From Bacillota bacterium (GTDB lineage: Bacteria > Bacillota > Clostridia > Saccharofermentanales > UBA5734), in NCBI GenBank assembly GCA_023438965.1, contig JAEXPB010000555.1, positions 1-7,894 on the forward strand: 7,894 bases of DNA, written 5' to 3'. The notes beneath the pieces are model-generated. The model saw nothing but the letters and a program-made list of their open reading frames with translations, was not told the origin of the DNA and did no database searches. This document shows, piece after piece, positions 1-5,739 of the stretch; the stretch's first letter is position 1, and each line of letters begins with the position of its first letter. The position numbers were made by a program, and so were the translations under genes.

Positions 1-258
1 ACCATCATTATTTTGTTAATTTTCCGGGTCGGCAATCTGATGAATGTCGGTTTCGAGCAGATTTTCGTGATGAGCAATTCCATTGTCGGCGAAGTCGCCG
101 AAGTTCTGGACACCTATGTTTATAAAGTTGGCATGCTGCAGCAGCAGTACTCGCTCGCTACGGCGGGTGGCGTTTTCAAGGCGGTCATCTGCCTGACGCT
201 GGTCGTCTTGACCAACAAGCTATCCAACCGGATTGAACCGAACAGCGGCATCCTGTAA
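1..258 (+). CDS. Sugar ABC transporter permease, LplB type, C-terminal fragment
   Basis: This is the last 85 residues of a gene that begins before the window. It would be one of two inner-membrane channel subunits of a CUT1-like oligosaccharide importer. The visible part holds the end of one membrane helix (residues 1-8, Ile/Leu rich). Next comes the GNLMNVGFEQ stretch and the conserved tail pattern of LplB/YteP-like permeases: a DTYVYKVG segment, then QQQYSLATA leading into a last hydrophobic helix at about 53-72, then a short basic end. The EAA loop that contacts the ATPase lies upstream, out of view. It ends in TAA, and the second permease starts 30 bases later, so the two are surely cotranscribed. 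The family assignment rests on recognising the C-terminal pattern and on the neighbours. The substrate cannot be read from it. Confidence 0.9.
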   Translation, partial: TIIILLIFRVGNLMNVGFEQIFVMSNSIVGEVAEVLDTYVYKVGMLQQQYSLATAGGVFKAVICLTLVVLTNKLSNRIEPNSGIL

Positions 259-288
259 ACCGCGAAGAATCATATCGAAGAGGCGTGT

Positions 289-1164
289 ATGAAAAGAGGT
301 AAACTCGAACAAACCGGAATTTATCTGGTGTATGTGGTCTTGATCCTGGTTGCTTTCTCGACGCTTTATCCGTTTATTTATGTGATCATGTATTCGCTCA
401 GCGATTCCAAGGCAGCCATGAGCGGCGGTCTGTTCCTGTGGCCCAAGAGTCTCAATTTAGATGCCTTCGTTTCGATTGCCAAGACTCCCTTGATGTACAA
501 AAGTTATATCAACACTTTGTATATTACAGTTGTCGGCACCGGTTTGAGCATTATCGCTACTGCTTTGACTGCCTACCCGCTATCCATAGACTATTTCGTA
601 GGCAGAAAAGCGATCTCATTGCTGATCTACTTTACCATGCTCTTTTCCGGCGGCATGATCCCAACCTATCTGCTGGTCAGGGATCTGAACCTGATCGACA
701 CCCGCTGGTCGCTGATACTGCCCGTGCTGATCAGCGGCTATAACCTGTTCATCATGCGCAATTTTTTCCAGACCATTCCGGCCAGCCTGCGCGAATCCGC
801 CTGTATCGACGGCGCTTCCGACTTCAAGATTTTCCTGAAGATCATCATTCCAGTTTCGCTGCCCGCGTTTGCTGTCCAGGTCATGTTCTATGGCGTCGGC
901 TATTGGAACACGTTTTTTGAAAGTCTGATGTACATCAACGACACCACCAAGCAAACCCTGCAGGTTTATTTGCGCACGCTGATCAACATCAGCGCCTTCG
1001 GCAGCTATGATTCGGTCAGTGACCGGATCAGCGGCAGCGTCTTGACCGAAGAAACCATGAAAATGGCTTCCATCGCGGCTTCGGTCATACCAATCATCCT
1101 GGTTTACCCCTGGTTGCAGAAATATTACATCAAAGGCATGATCGTCGGCGCGATCAAGGGGTAG
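289..1164 (+). CDS. Sugar ABC transporter permease, LplC/YtcP type
   Basis: Complete 291-residue inner-membrane permease, the normal length for this family, and the partner of the preceding subunit. A hydrophobic first helix (about 11-36) is followed by a periplasmic loop. The MetI-like core follows, with helices near 75-100, 108-130, 140-160, 190-210 and 262-280. The EAA-type loop that docks the ATPase is visible at about 169-189 (ESACIDGASDF, then the Phe and Pro of the usual pattern). The C-terminal KGMIVGAIKG ending is typical of LplC/YtcP proteins. The start ATG has a modest purine-rich site (GAAGAGG, 277-283). In Bacillus subtilis, relatives such as YtcP serve rhamnogalacturonan uptake, and LplC-like proteins are common in plant- or mucus-glycan loci. 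The actual substrate is unknown. No ATPase gene lies alongside. Confidence 0.95.
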   Translation: MKRGKLEQTGIYLVYVVLILVAFSTLYPFIYVIMYSLSDSKAAMSGGLFLWPKSLNLDAFVSIAKTPLMYKSYINTLYITVVGTGLSIIATALTAYPLSIDYFVGRKAISLLIYFTMLFSGGMIPTYLLVRDLNLIDTRWSLILPVLISGYNLFIMRNFFQTIPASLRESACIDGASDFKIFLKIIIPVSLPAFAVQVMFYGVGYWNTFFESLMYINDTTKQTLQVYLRTLINISAFGSYDSVSDRISGSVLTEETMKMASIAASVIPIILVYPWLQKYYIKGMIVGAIKG

Positions 1165-1171
1165 CTATAAT

Positions 1172-1204
1172 CTGCGGATGATACCGGTCTGGTGTTATCC
1201 GCAG
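1172..1204 (+). other. Intercistronic hairpin between permease and binding-protein genes
   Basis: A 14-base arm (1172-1185, beginning CTGCGGAT) pairs with 1191-1204 (ending ATCCGCAG) around a 5-base loop GGTCT. Twelve pairs are Watson-Crick and two are G-U. It begins 8 bases after the permease stop and is not followed by a T-run, so it does not look like a full terminator. A 3'-end stabiliser or partial attenuator is more likely. Confidence 0.7.
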
Positions 1205-1221
1205 TCCGGGCAGGTTGTCAA

Positions 1222-1258
1222 TCGCCAGCCAGCTGATCCACAGCGGCCGCGCTGGCGA
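1222..1258. repeat. Weak dyad TCGCCAGC / GCTGGCGA before the binding protein
   Basis: Perfect 8-base inverted repeat arms (1222-1229 and 1251-1258) lie around a 21-base GC-rich loop that contains GCGGCCGC at 1243-1250. A mildly T-rich stretch (GTTTATTTA) follows, and then a tandem 8-base duplication CTGCGGCC at 1268-1275 and 1276-1283. It could be a second RNA fold or an operator. With such a long loop it may be chance in GC-rich DNA. I found no convincing -35/-10 pair between 1165 and 1358. Confidence 0.35.
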
Positions 1259-1347
1259 GTTTATTTACTGCGGCCCTGCGGCCGAGATACAGGTAACCAG
1301 GAAGGAGGTTCGCTGAATCTTGCATCTGGAAAAAAAGATGAAACTTG

Positions 1348-1355
1348 AAGGAGGA
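1348..1355 (+). promoter_or_regulatory. Strong ribosome binding site fixing the lipoprotein start
   Basis: AAGGAGGA ends 3 bases before ATG 1359 and is the reason for choosing that start over the in-frame TTG at 1320 or ATG at 1338. A second site, GAAGGAGG, lies at 1301-1308 without a well-placed start behind it (TTG 1320 is 11 bases downstream). It may be a relic or a standby site. Confidence 0.75.
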
Positions 1356-1358
1356 AGT

Positions 1359-2882
1359 ATGAAAAAGTCAATTTCGTTAATGGTCATCATGGCTTTGGTC
1401 CTGGCCCTCGCAGCTTGCTCGCCAAGTACGGGCACCACGCTCCAGACGACTGCCGGTACGGCTGCGCCGACAACCGCCGGCACGACCACCAAGGCGCCCC
1501 GCCGGACGATCACCAGCCTGCACACCGAAAACACCGCGCTGGTCGAGAAACCCAAGATCGTCCTCGAAGCCTGCGAACGGCTGAACATTGACTGGAAGCC
1601 GACGGTTGTCGGCACCGCGGATTACATGACTAAACTCAACGCCCTGATTGCCGCCAAAACCGTGCCGGACCTTTTCGGCTTCGACATCACCAATGGCGGC
1701 AAATACAAGAGCAACGGGCTGATCATCGCCCTGGACGAATTGCTGAACAAATATGGCGCGGACATCAAGGCCAATCGTCAAGCCTACCTGAGCGGCGGTT
1801 TGAACAACGACGGCAAGGTCTGGGGGATTCCGACGCCGCCAGGCTACCCGATGATGATCTGCATCCGCACGGATTGGCTGAAGAACCTGAACCTGGCCGT
1901 CCCGACCGATACCGAGAGCTTTTACAACGTCATGAAGGCTTTCACGAAAAACGATCCGAACAAAAATGGCAAGGACGATACCCTGGGGCTGACGATCCTG
2001 ATGGACGGTTTTGGCACCTTCGAAGGAATTTTCAGCGCTTTTGGCTTCTCCAATCAAGCGCCGATCGTTCTGAACGGCGTTGTCACCTCCTTCATCAAGC
2101 ACCCGAATTTCCTGAAGTCGATCGAATACCTCCGCCGGCTGTATTCTGAAGGTCTGATGGAGCCGGACTTCGTCTCGATCCCTCAGATGAAAGCCTGGGA
2201 AAAGCTCTGGACCGGAGTCACCGGCGCAACCTGCTGGTCGCCGGTCGGTCCGTTGAACAATTGGCTGGCTCGCTATACGGAAACCGTCAAGCCGGAAATG
2301 ACCGCCATTATTCTTAAGGGATCCGATGGCAAGGCCGGCGTTTACAATCGGCTTTCTTCCAGTTATTATGGCATCAGCTCGACCTGCAAGTATCCGGAAG
2401 AAGCAATGCGCCTGGCCAACTATTTCTCCACGCCGGCCGGTGATGAATTGCTTTATCTGGGCGTCGAGGGCACGCATTTTGCCTGGGATGATAAAGCGAA
2501 CGGCAAATTCCACTACCTGGATCCGTATAAGACAGATATCGCCCTGCAGCGTGCCGATGGCGGTTTCATCATGTGGAGTACTTTCCGCCGGATTAACGAC
2601 AATACCGAAATCAAAACGCTGACCGCTTCAACCCAGGCCGCCCTGAAACTGGCGGTGGATAATCCGCTAGCTACTGGAGCCATCGTGCTCAAGCCAGCCA
2701 TCGAGGCTGAATTGGGCACAACTCTGACCGACATTGAAAAGGAATGCGTTTCCAGCCTGATTGTCTCCAAAGGCAATCTCAATTCCGAATTGGCAGCCTT
2801 GATCACCAAATGGGAAAAAGAGGGTGGAACGACCTGGGAAAAGCAGGCAACAGAAATCTATAAATCAGAGAACAAGAAATAA
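1359..2882 (+). CDS. Extracellular solute-binding lipoprotein of a sugar ABC importer (LipO/YtcQ-like)
   Basis: 507-residue lipid-anchored binding protein that would capture the oligosaccharide outside the membrane and deliver it to the two permeases upstream. The N-terminus is a lipoprotein signal peptide: MKKS, a hydrophobic core, then LAAC with Cys20 as the lipidation site. A Thr/Ala-rich tether follows at about 21-48. The body fits the large (about 500 residue) family 1 binding proteins that pair with LplB/LplC permeases. DPNKNGKDDT at 199-208 is the Asp/Asn-rich, likely calcium-binding loop commonly seen in this group. Starting at ATG 1359 puts the signal peptide at the very N-terminus, and a strong AAGGAGGA supports it. 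A longer form from TTG 1320 would bury the signal behind 13 charged residues. The gene is separated from the permeases by a hairpin and ends at a strong terminator. The ligand is not identifiable by eye. Confidence 0.93.
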   Translation: MKKSISLMVIMALVLALAACSPSTGTTLQTTAGTAAPTTAGTTTKAPRRTITSLHTENTALVEKPKIVLEACERLNIDWKPTVVGTADYMTKLNALIAAKTVPDLFGFDITNGGKYKSNGLIIALDELLNKYGADIKANRQAYLSGGLNNDGKVWGIPTPPGYPMMICIRTDWLKNLNLAVPTDTESFYNVMKAFTKNDPNKNGKDDTLGLTILMDGFGTFEGIFSAFGFSNQAPIVLNGVVTSFIKHPNFLKSIEYLRRLYSEGLMEPDFVSIPQMKAWEKLWTGVTGATCWSPVGPLNNWLARYTETVKPEMTAIILKGSDGKAGVYNRLSSSYYGISSTCKYPEEAMRLANYFSTPAGDELLYLGVEGTHFAWDDKANGKFHYLDPYKTDIALQRADGGFIMWSTFRRINDNTEIKTLTASTQAALKLAVDNPLATGAIVLKPAIEAELGTTLTDIEKECVSSLIVSKGNLNSELAALITKWEKEGGTTWEKQATEIYKSENKK

Positions 2883-2918
2883 GTTCACTCCTGCTTGATT
2901 CGCGCACAATGTCAACTG

Positions 2919-2956
2919 ACTCCCTCAGTCCAGCGCCGGGCTGCGGGAGTTTTTTT
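2919..2956 (+). terminator. Rho-independent terminator after the importer operon
   Basis: The arm ACTCCCTCAG (2919-2928) pairs with CTGCGGGAGT (2941-2950) with one T/C mismatch. The stem is followed directly by a seven-T run at 2950-2956. It starts 37 bases after the lipoprotein stop and separates the importer operon from the oxidoreductase gene. Confidence 0.92.
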
Positions 2957-3061
2957 ACCAAGCTGATCCGGTTTTGGATGATTAAATGCTCCGGGGTCCG
3001 TGCTGCGGCAGACAGGCCGCCAATGCGATAATATTGTGTAATCATTGCCTGAATTCGTGCA

Positions 3062-3118
3062 TTTACTAACCAATGATAGTTATATAACCTATGATTATAT
3101 CGTACACATCAAGGAGGT
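3062..3118 (+). promoter_or_regulatory. AT-rich promoter/operator region and RBS of the FAD oxidoreductase gene
   Basis: After the terminator there are about 170 bases without a gene. The last 60 turn sharply AT-rich. The best -10 is TATGAT (3090-3095), with only a poor -35 (TAACCA, 3067-3072, 17-base spacer). An alternative is TTTACT (3062-3067) with TATAAC (3083-3088), a short 15-base spacing. A perfect 10-bp palindrome GTTATATAAC (3079-3088) sits in the spacer, framed by ATAG (3076-3079) and CTAT (3089-3092). A weak -35 plus a dyad suggests an activated or repressed promoter. The strong RBS AAGGAGGT is at 3111-3118, 8 bases from the start. I see nothing definite in 2957-3060. Confidence 0.5.
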
Positions 3119-3126
3119 AACCAATA

Positions 3127-4542
3127 ATGAAGTATGTCGAGGAACCCCAGCGAAAAATTGAAGTAATTGAAGAAGTTGATGTCTGTGTCGTCGGCGGCGG
3201 ACCCGGCGGCATGCCAGCCGCTATTGCGGCGGCCAAACTCGGCCTGAATGTTCTGGTTGTCGAAATCTACGGCTTTTTTGGCGGTCTGGCCACGACGGGA
3301 CTGATGGGTCCGATTTTTGGCTATGCCTCATCAGGCATGGACGGCCGGCCGCTGATCTTGGGCGGCATCCCGGTCGATTTGGTCCGGCGGTTGCAGAAAG
3401 TCGGCGGCGCACCCGACGATGCCCTCTTGAAGTGGTGGGCGGTTCGCTTCGATCCGGAAATGTACAAGCATGTCTGTGACTGGATGGTCAACGATTCCGG
3501 CGCACACACGCTCTTTCACAGTTATGCGTCCAACGTGGTGATGGATGGCGACCGGATTGACGCGTTGATCGTCGAGTCCAAGTCAGGCCGCAAGGCCATT
3601 CGGGCCAAGGTTTTCATCGATGCCACCGGTGACGGCGACTTGGCCTATTGGGCCGGCGAAGACTACACCAAGGGACGCCAGGCGGACGGACTGACCCAGC
3701 CGATGGGTACGAAATTCATCATCGGCGGCGTGGATCCGAATGCCAAGGACTTGCAGCCGCTCTATCAGGAACTGGTCTGGAATGCCATCGCCCGGGGTGA
3801 ACTGGACTGCTACCATCCGGTCTACGGTGAAGTCAGCGACCAGGGCGTCACCTTGCGCAGCGATGAGCGCACACCGACTATGACCCGTTTCAAGGGTGAT
3901 GCGACGAACGTCCGGGAACTGACAGCCGCCGAATTCAAGATCCGGCGGGACAGTTTTAACATCGTGGAATACTACAAGAAGAATGTACCTGGTTTTGAAA
4001 ATGCTTTCCTGCGCTTCACTCCGCCGCATGTTGGCATTCGGGAAACCCGGCAAATCGGCGGACTCGACACGCTGCGCCGCGAGGATGTCGCCGAATACCG
4101 CAAACAGCCGGAAAGCACGATAGCCCGCGGCTGCTGGTTCTTCGACATTCACTGCCCGCGGGGCAAGCATGGCTCCAATGCCAGGGAGAGCGGGCTCTGC
4201 AGCCGGGAATGCCGCATTCAGCCGGACTGCTACATGCGGCTCAAGTACAACGATCAGCTGCTGGAAACGCCGCAATTCAAGATGACCGATTATTATGATA
4301 TTCCCTATGGGACGCTGGTGCCCCGGAAAACCAGGAATTTGCTGGTGTCCGGCCGCTGCATCTCCGCAGACCATTATGCCATGTCCTCGGCGCGGGTCAT
4401 CGCCACTTGCCTGGCCATCGGCGAGGCAGCCGGTACGGCGGCCTATGTCGCCCTGGACAGCAACAAGGATCTCAGCGACGTGAATGTGGCCAAAGTGCAG
4501 TGCATCCTGCGCAACAACGGCGTACCGCTGGGCAACGATTGA
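3127..4542 (+). CDS. FAD-dependent oxidoreductase (FAD_oxidored / PF12831-like)
   Basis: A 471-residue, probably cytoplasmic flavoprotein. The N-terminal Rossmann fold shows VVGGGPGG (21-28), the dinucleotide-binding glycines, and Glu46 at the end of the second strand for the FAD ribose. Then comes GGLATTGLM (52-60), typical of this family. DATGDGD is at 165-171. The C-terminal FAD-closing segment reads NLLVSGRCIS (404-413) and IGEAAGTAA (431-439). The middle of the protein contains five cysteines in a short span (336, 343, 358, 362, 368). The last four have the spacing CX14CX3CX5C, which could bind a metal or an iron-sulfur cluster, or could be structural. Family members are mostly annotated only as oxidoreductases and often lie in sugar catabolic loci, so the substrate is unknown. 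It has its own upstream control region and ends at a shared bidirectional terminator. Confidence 0.9.
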   Translation: MKYVEEPQRKIEVIEEVDVCVVGGGPGGMPAAIAAAKLGLNVLVVEIYGFFGGLATTGLMGPIFGYASSGMDGRPLILGGIPVDLVRRLQKVGGAPDDALLKWWAVRFDPEMYKHVCDWMVNDSGAHTLFHSYASNVVMDGDRIDALIVESKSGRKAIRAKVFIDATGDGDLAYWAGEDYTKGRQADGLTQPMGTKFIIGGVDPNAKDLQPLYQELVWNAIARGELDCYHPVYGEVSDQGVTLRSDERTPTMTRFKGDATNVRELTAAEFKIRRDSFNIVEYYKKNVPGFENAFLRFTPPHVGIRETRQIGGLDTLRREDVAEYRKQPESTIARGCWFFDIHCPRGKHGSNARESGLCSRECRIQPDCYMRLKYNDQLLETPQFKMTDYYDIPYGTLVPRKTRNLLVSGRCISADHYAMSSARVIATCLAIGEAAGTAAYVALDSNKDLSDVNVAKVQCILRNNGVPLGND

Positions 4543-4595
4543 CCGGCAGAACGATCATTGCCATTCTGGTTTCTGAGACCAAGGCTGTTTGCTTA

Positions 4596-4642
4596 AAAAT
4601 GCGCCCTCTTGCCGGATAATAACCGGCAAGAGGGTGCATTTT
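4596..4642. terminator. Bidirectional terminator between convergent genes
   Basis: A 20-bp stem (4596-4615 with 4623-4642, one G-U pair) has the loop ATAATAA. The GC core CCCTCTTGCCGG and its complement are flanked by an A-run on the left and a T-run on the right, so each strand ends in a U-tract. It lies 53 bases after the oxidoreductase stop and 12 bases beyond the stop of the oppositely oriented epimerase gene, and would serve both. Confidence 0.95.
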
Positions 4643-4654
4643 ATTCCTTATCGC

Positions 4655-5530
4655 TTATTCCCAGGGATTCGGCACGAACGAGCCGCCGCGGCACCATTTC
4701 AAATAGTTGAGCGCATGCAGCTGGCCGGTCATTTCCCAGTCGCGGAAGAACAGCGGATCATGGTAACCCTCGATGCTGACCGCCCCGCTGTAACCGGATT
4801 GCTGCAGGATGGTGAAGATCTGCCGCCAATCGGTCTGGCCCAGGCCCGGGAAGCGGCTGTCGACAAATGGCGCCGGGCCCAGGATGCCCTGCTGGTCCAG
4901 GATGTCGCGGTAGATTGTCGCGTCTTTGCCGTGCAGGTGGACGATCCGGCCGATCCACTGGCGCAGGTTGGCAATCGGTTCCACCAGCTGGCAGAGCTGG
5001 TGGGCCGGCTCCCATTCCAGTCCGAGCGCCGGACTGGGCACCTCGTTGAACATCATGGCCCAGGCACGGCTGTTGAAGCCGATATTGCAGGTCGCCTTCT
5101 GCCAGGTGCCGCCCATCGGGCAGTTCTCGATCGCGATCCGGACGCCGCGGTCCTCTGCCCGGCGCGCCAGTTCGCCGAATACGGCGCGGAAGCGCGGCAT
5201 GGCGGCGTCCACGGATTCGCCGGTCAAGCCGCCGGCGAAAGTTGAGACAACGTTGGTGCCAAAGCGCGCGGCCAGGTCGATGCAGCGTTCCAGGCCCTGG
5301 CGATGCGACTCGTCGCTCAGCGCGTTGCAGTAATAGCCCAGCGCCGAGATGCGGATATCCTGCCCTTCGAGCAGAATCTTGACCTGATCAGCCAATTTCT
5401 CCAGGTCCGCGCCTCCGAAGGACATATGGAAATTAATAGAGAAGCTTTCGAAGCCCTGGTTCAGCAAACCGGGCGCCCAAGCGGTGAAATGACCGCCGGG
5501 GATGCAAGTGCCGACACGAATTTGTTGCAT
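4655..5530 (-). CDS. Sugar phosphate isomerase/epimerase family protein (TIM barrel)
   Basis: A 291-residue cytoplasmic enzyme of the xylose isomerase-like TIM-barrel superfamily (AP_endonuc_2), close in pattern to IolE/IolI and ketose 3-epimerase relatives, which isomerise or dehydrate sugars, inosose or ketoses using a divalent metal. The four metal-ligand regions can be placed. Glu135 is in IAIENCP. LEWEPAHQL (171-179) occupies the place of the usual DPSHL, with Glu174 for Asp and His177 kept. HLHGKD (198-203) follows, and Glu254 is in VSIEGYHDP. PGLGQTDW (228-235) before the last strands is also a family hallmark. The length is normal. ATG 5530 follows a modest AGGA site 8 bases upstream. 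It has its own promoter at about 5649-5621 and a terminator shared with the FAD oxidoreductase, its convergent neighbour and possible pathway partner. The exact substrate is unknown. Confidence 0.9.
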   Translation of the reverse strand: MQQIRVGTCIPGGHFTAWAPGLLNQGFESFSINFHMSFGGADLEKLADQVKILLEGQDIRISALGYYCNALSDESHRQGLERCIDLAARFGTNVVSTFAGGLTGESVDAAMPRFRAVFGELARRAEDRGVRIAIENCPMGGTWQKATCNIGFNSRAWAMMFNEVPSPALGLEWEPAHQLCQLVEPIANLRQWIGRIVHLHGKDATIYRDILDQQGILGPAPFVDSRFPGLGQTDWRQIFTILQQSGYSGAVSIEGYHDPLFFRDWEMTGQLHALNYLKWCRGGSFVPNPWE

Positions 5531-5545
5531 GATACTGTTCCTGAT

Positions 5546-5569
5546 TCAGGCCGGCCGGGGCTGGCCTGA
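5546..5569 (-). other. GC-rich hairpin just upstream of the epimerase RBS
   Basis: On the minus strand TCAGGCC (5569-5563) pairs with GGCCTGA (5552-5546) around a 10-base loop. The next bases repeat TCAGG (5544-5540) and overlap the AGGA ribosome site, so the second arm has two possible partners. In DNA, CCTGA-T-TCAGG at 5540-5550 is also a dyad. It could affect translation initiation or be an operator. Confidence 0.45.
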
Positions 5570-5620
5570 GATGATCCTTTCCTTGATTTGCCGGTCGGCG
5601 GTGCCGTCCGGGGTTCTTTC

Positions 5621-5649
5621 ATGATAGCGAATCCGATCGATTTTGCCAA
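5621..5649 (-). promoter_or_regulatory. Sigma-70-type promoter of the epimerase gene
   Basis: On the minus strand the -35 is TTGGCA (5649-5644) and the -10 is TATCAT (5626-5621), each 5 of 6 to consensus, with an ideal 17-base spacer. Transcription would begin near 5614, leaving a leader of about 84 bases that contains the GC-rich hairpin. The leader gives the epimerase gene expression independent of prs upstream. Confidence 0.75.
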
Positions 5650-5672
5650 GATTTTCAGTAAATTTTCACTAA
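5640..5672 (-). repeat. Phased 11-bp repeats overlapping and upstream of the epimerase -35
   Basis: Read on the minus strand, TTAGTGAAAAT (5672-5662) and TTACTGAAAAT (5661-5651) are immediately adjacent and differ by one base. A looser third copy, CTTGGCAAAAT (5650-5640), contains the -35. The AAAAT tracts recur every 11 bp, about one helical turn, which suits an UP-element, bent DNA or tandem activator sites. A partial dyad AGTnAA..TTnACT lies at 5657-5670. Confidence 0.6.
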
Positions 5673-5690
5673 TTTACATTATCCCAGGTA

Positions 5691-5739
5691 TGCCGGATGC
5701 TTATTTAAACCGTAGCAGAAGGCCTGGCCCAACGGACGC
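5691..5739 (-). other. Region after prs without a clear terminator
   Basis: Downstream of the prs stop on the minus strand the only fold seen is a short CCGT...ACGG pairing around an 18-base gap, followed by GTTTAAATAA. This is too weak to call a Rho-independent terminator, so prs transcripts may run on toward the epimerase gene. Confidence 0.3.

Noticed and set aside
1243..1250. GCGGCCGC (NotI-like 8-mer) in the gap before the lipoprotein gene
   Set aside because: Considered as a cloning scar, but the surrounding sequence is continuous native-looking DNA and such 8-mers occur in GC-rich genomes.
1377..2513. 378-codon open frame antisense to the binding-protein gene
   Set aside because: It lies wholly inside a convincing lipoprotein gene; its translation shows no recognisable domain and has the Arg/Gly/Val-rich look of a reverse-strand shadow caused by GC-rich third codon positions.
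1231..2969. AGCTGATCC present in two intergenic regions (1231-1239 and 2961-2969)
   Set aside because: A single 9-base match without dyad symmetry or common placement relative to promoters; it can easily be chance.
2803..3045. 80-codon minus-strand frame after the lipoprotein gene
   Set aside because: It runs through the importer terminator and into the lipoprotein 3' end, with no domain signal.
3583..4374. 263-codon open frame antisense to the FAD oxidoreductase
   Set aside because: The sense frame has clear FAD motifs across the same bases; the antisense product has no family pattern and no ribosome site was evident.
4589..5245. 218-codon plus-strand frame over the terminator and epimerase gene
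   Set aside because: It starts inside a 20-bp terminator stem and opposes a well-supported enzyme; it is a shadow frame.
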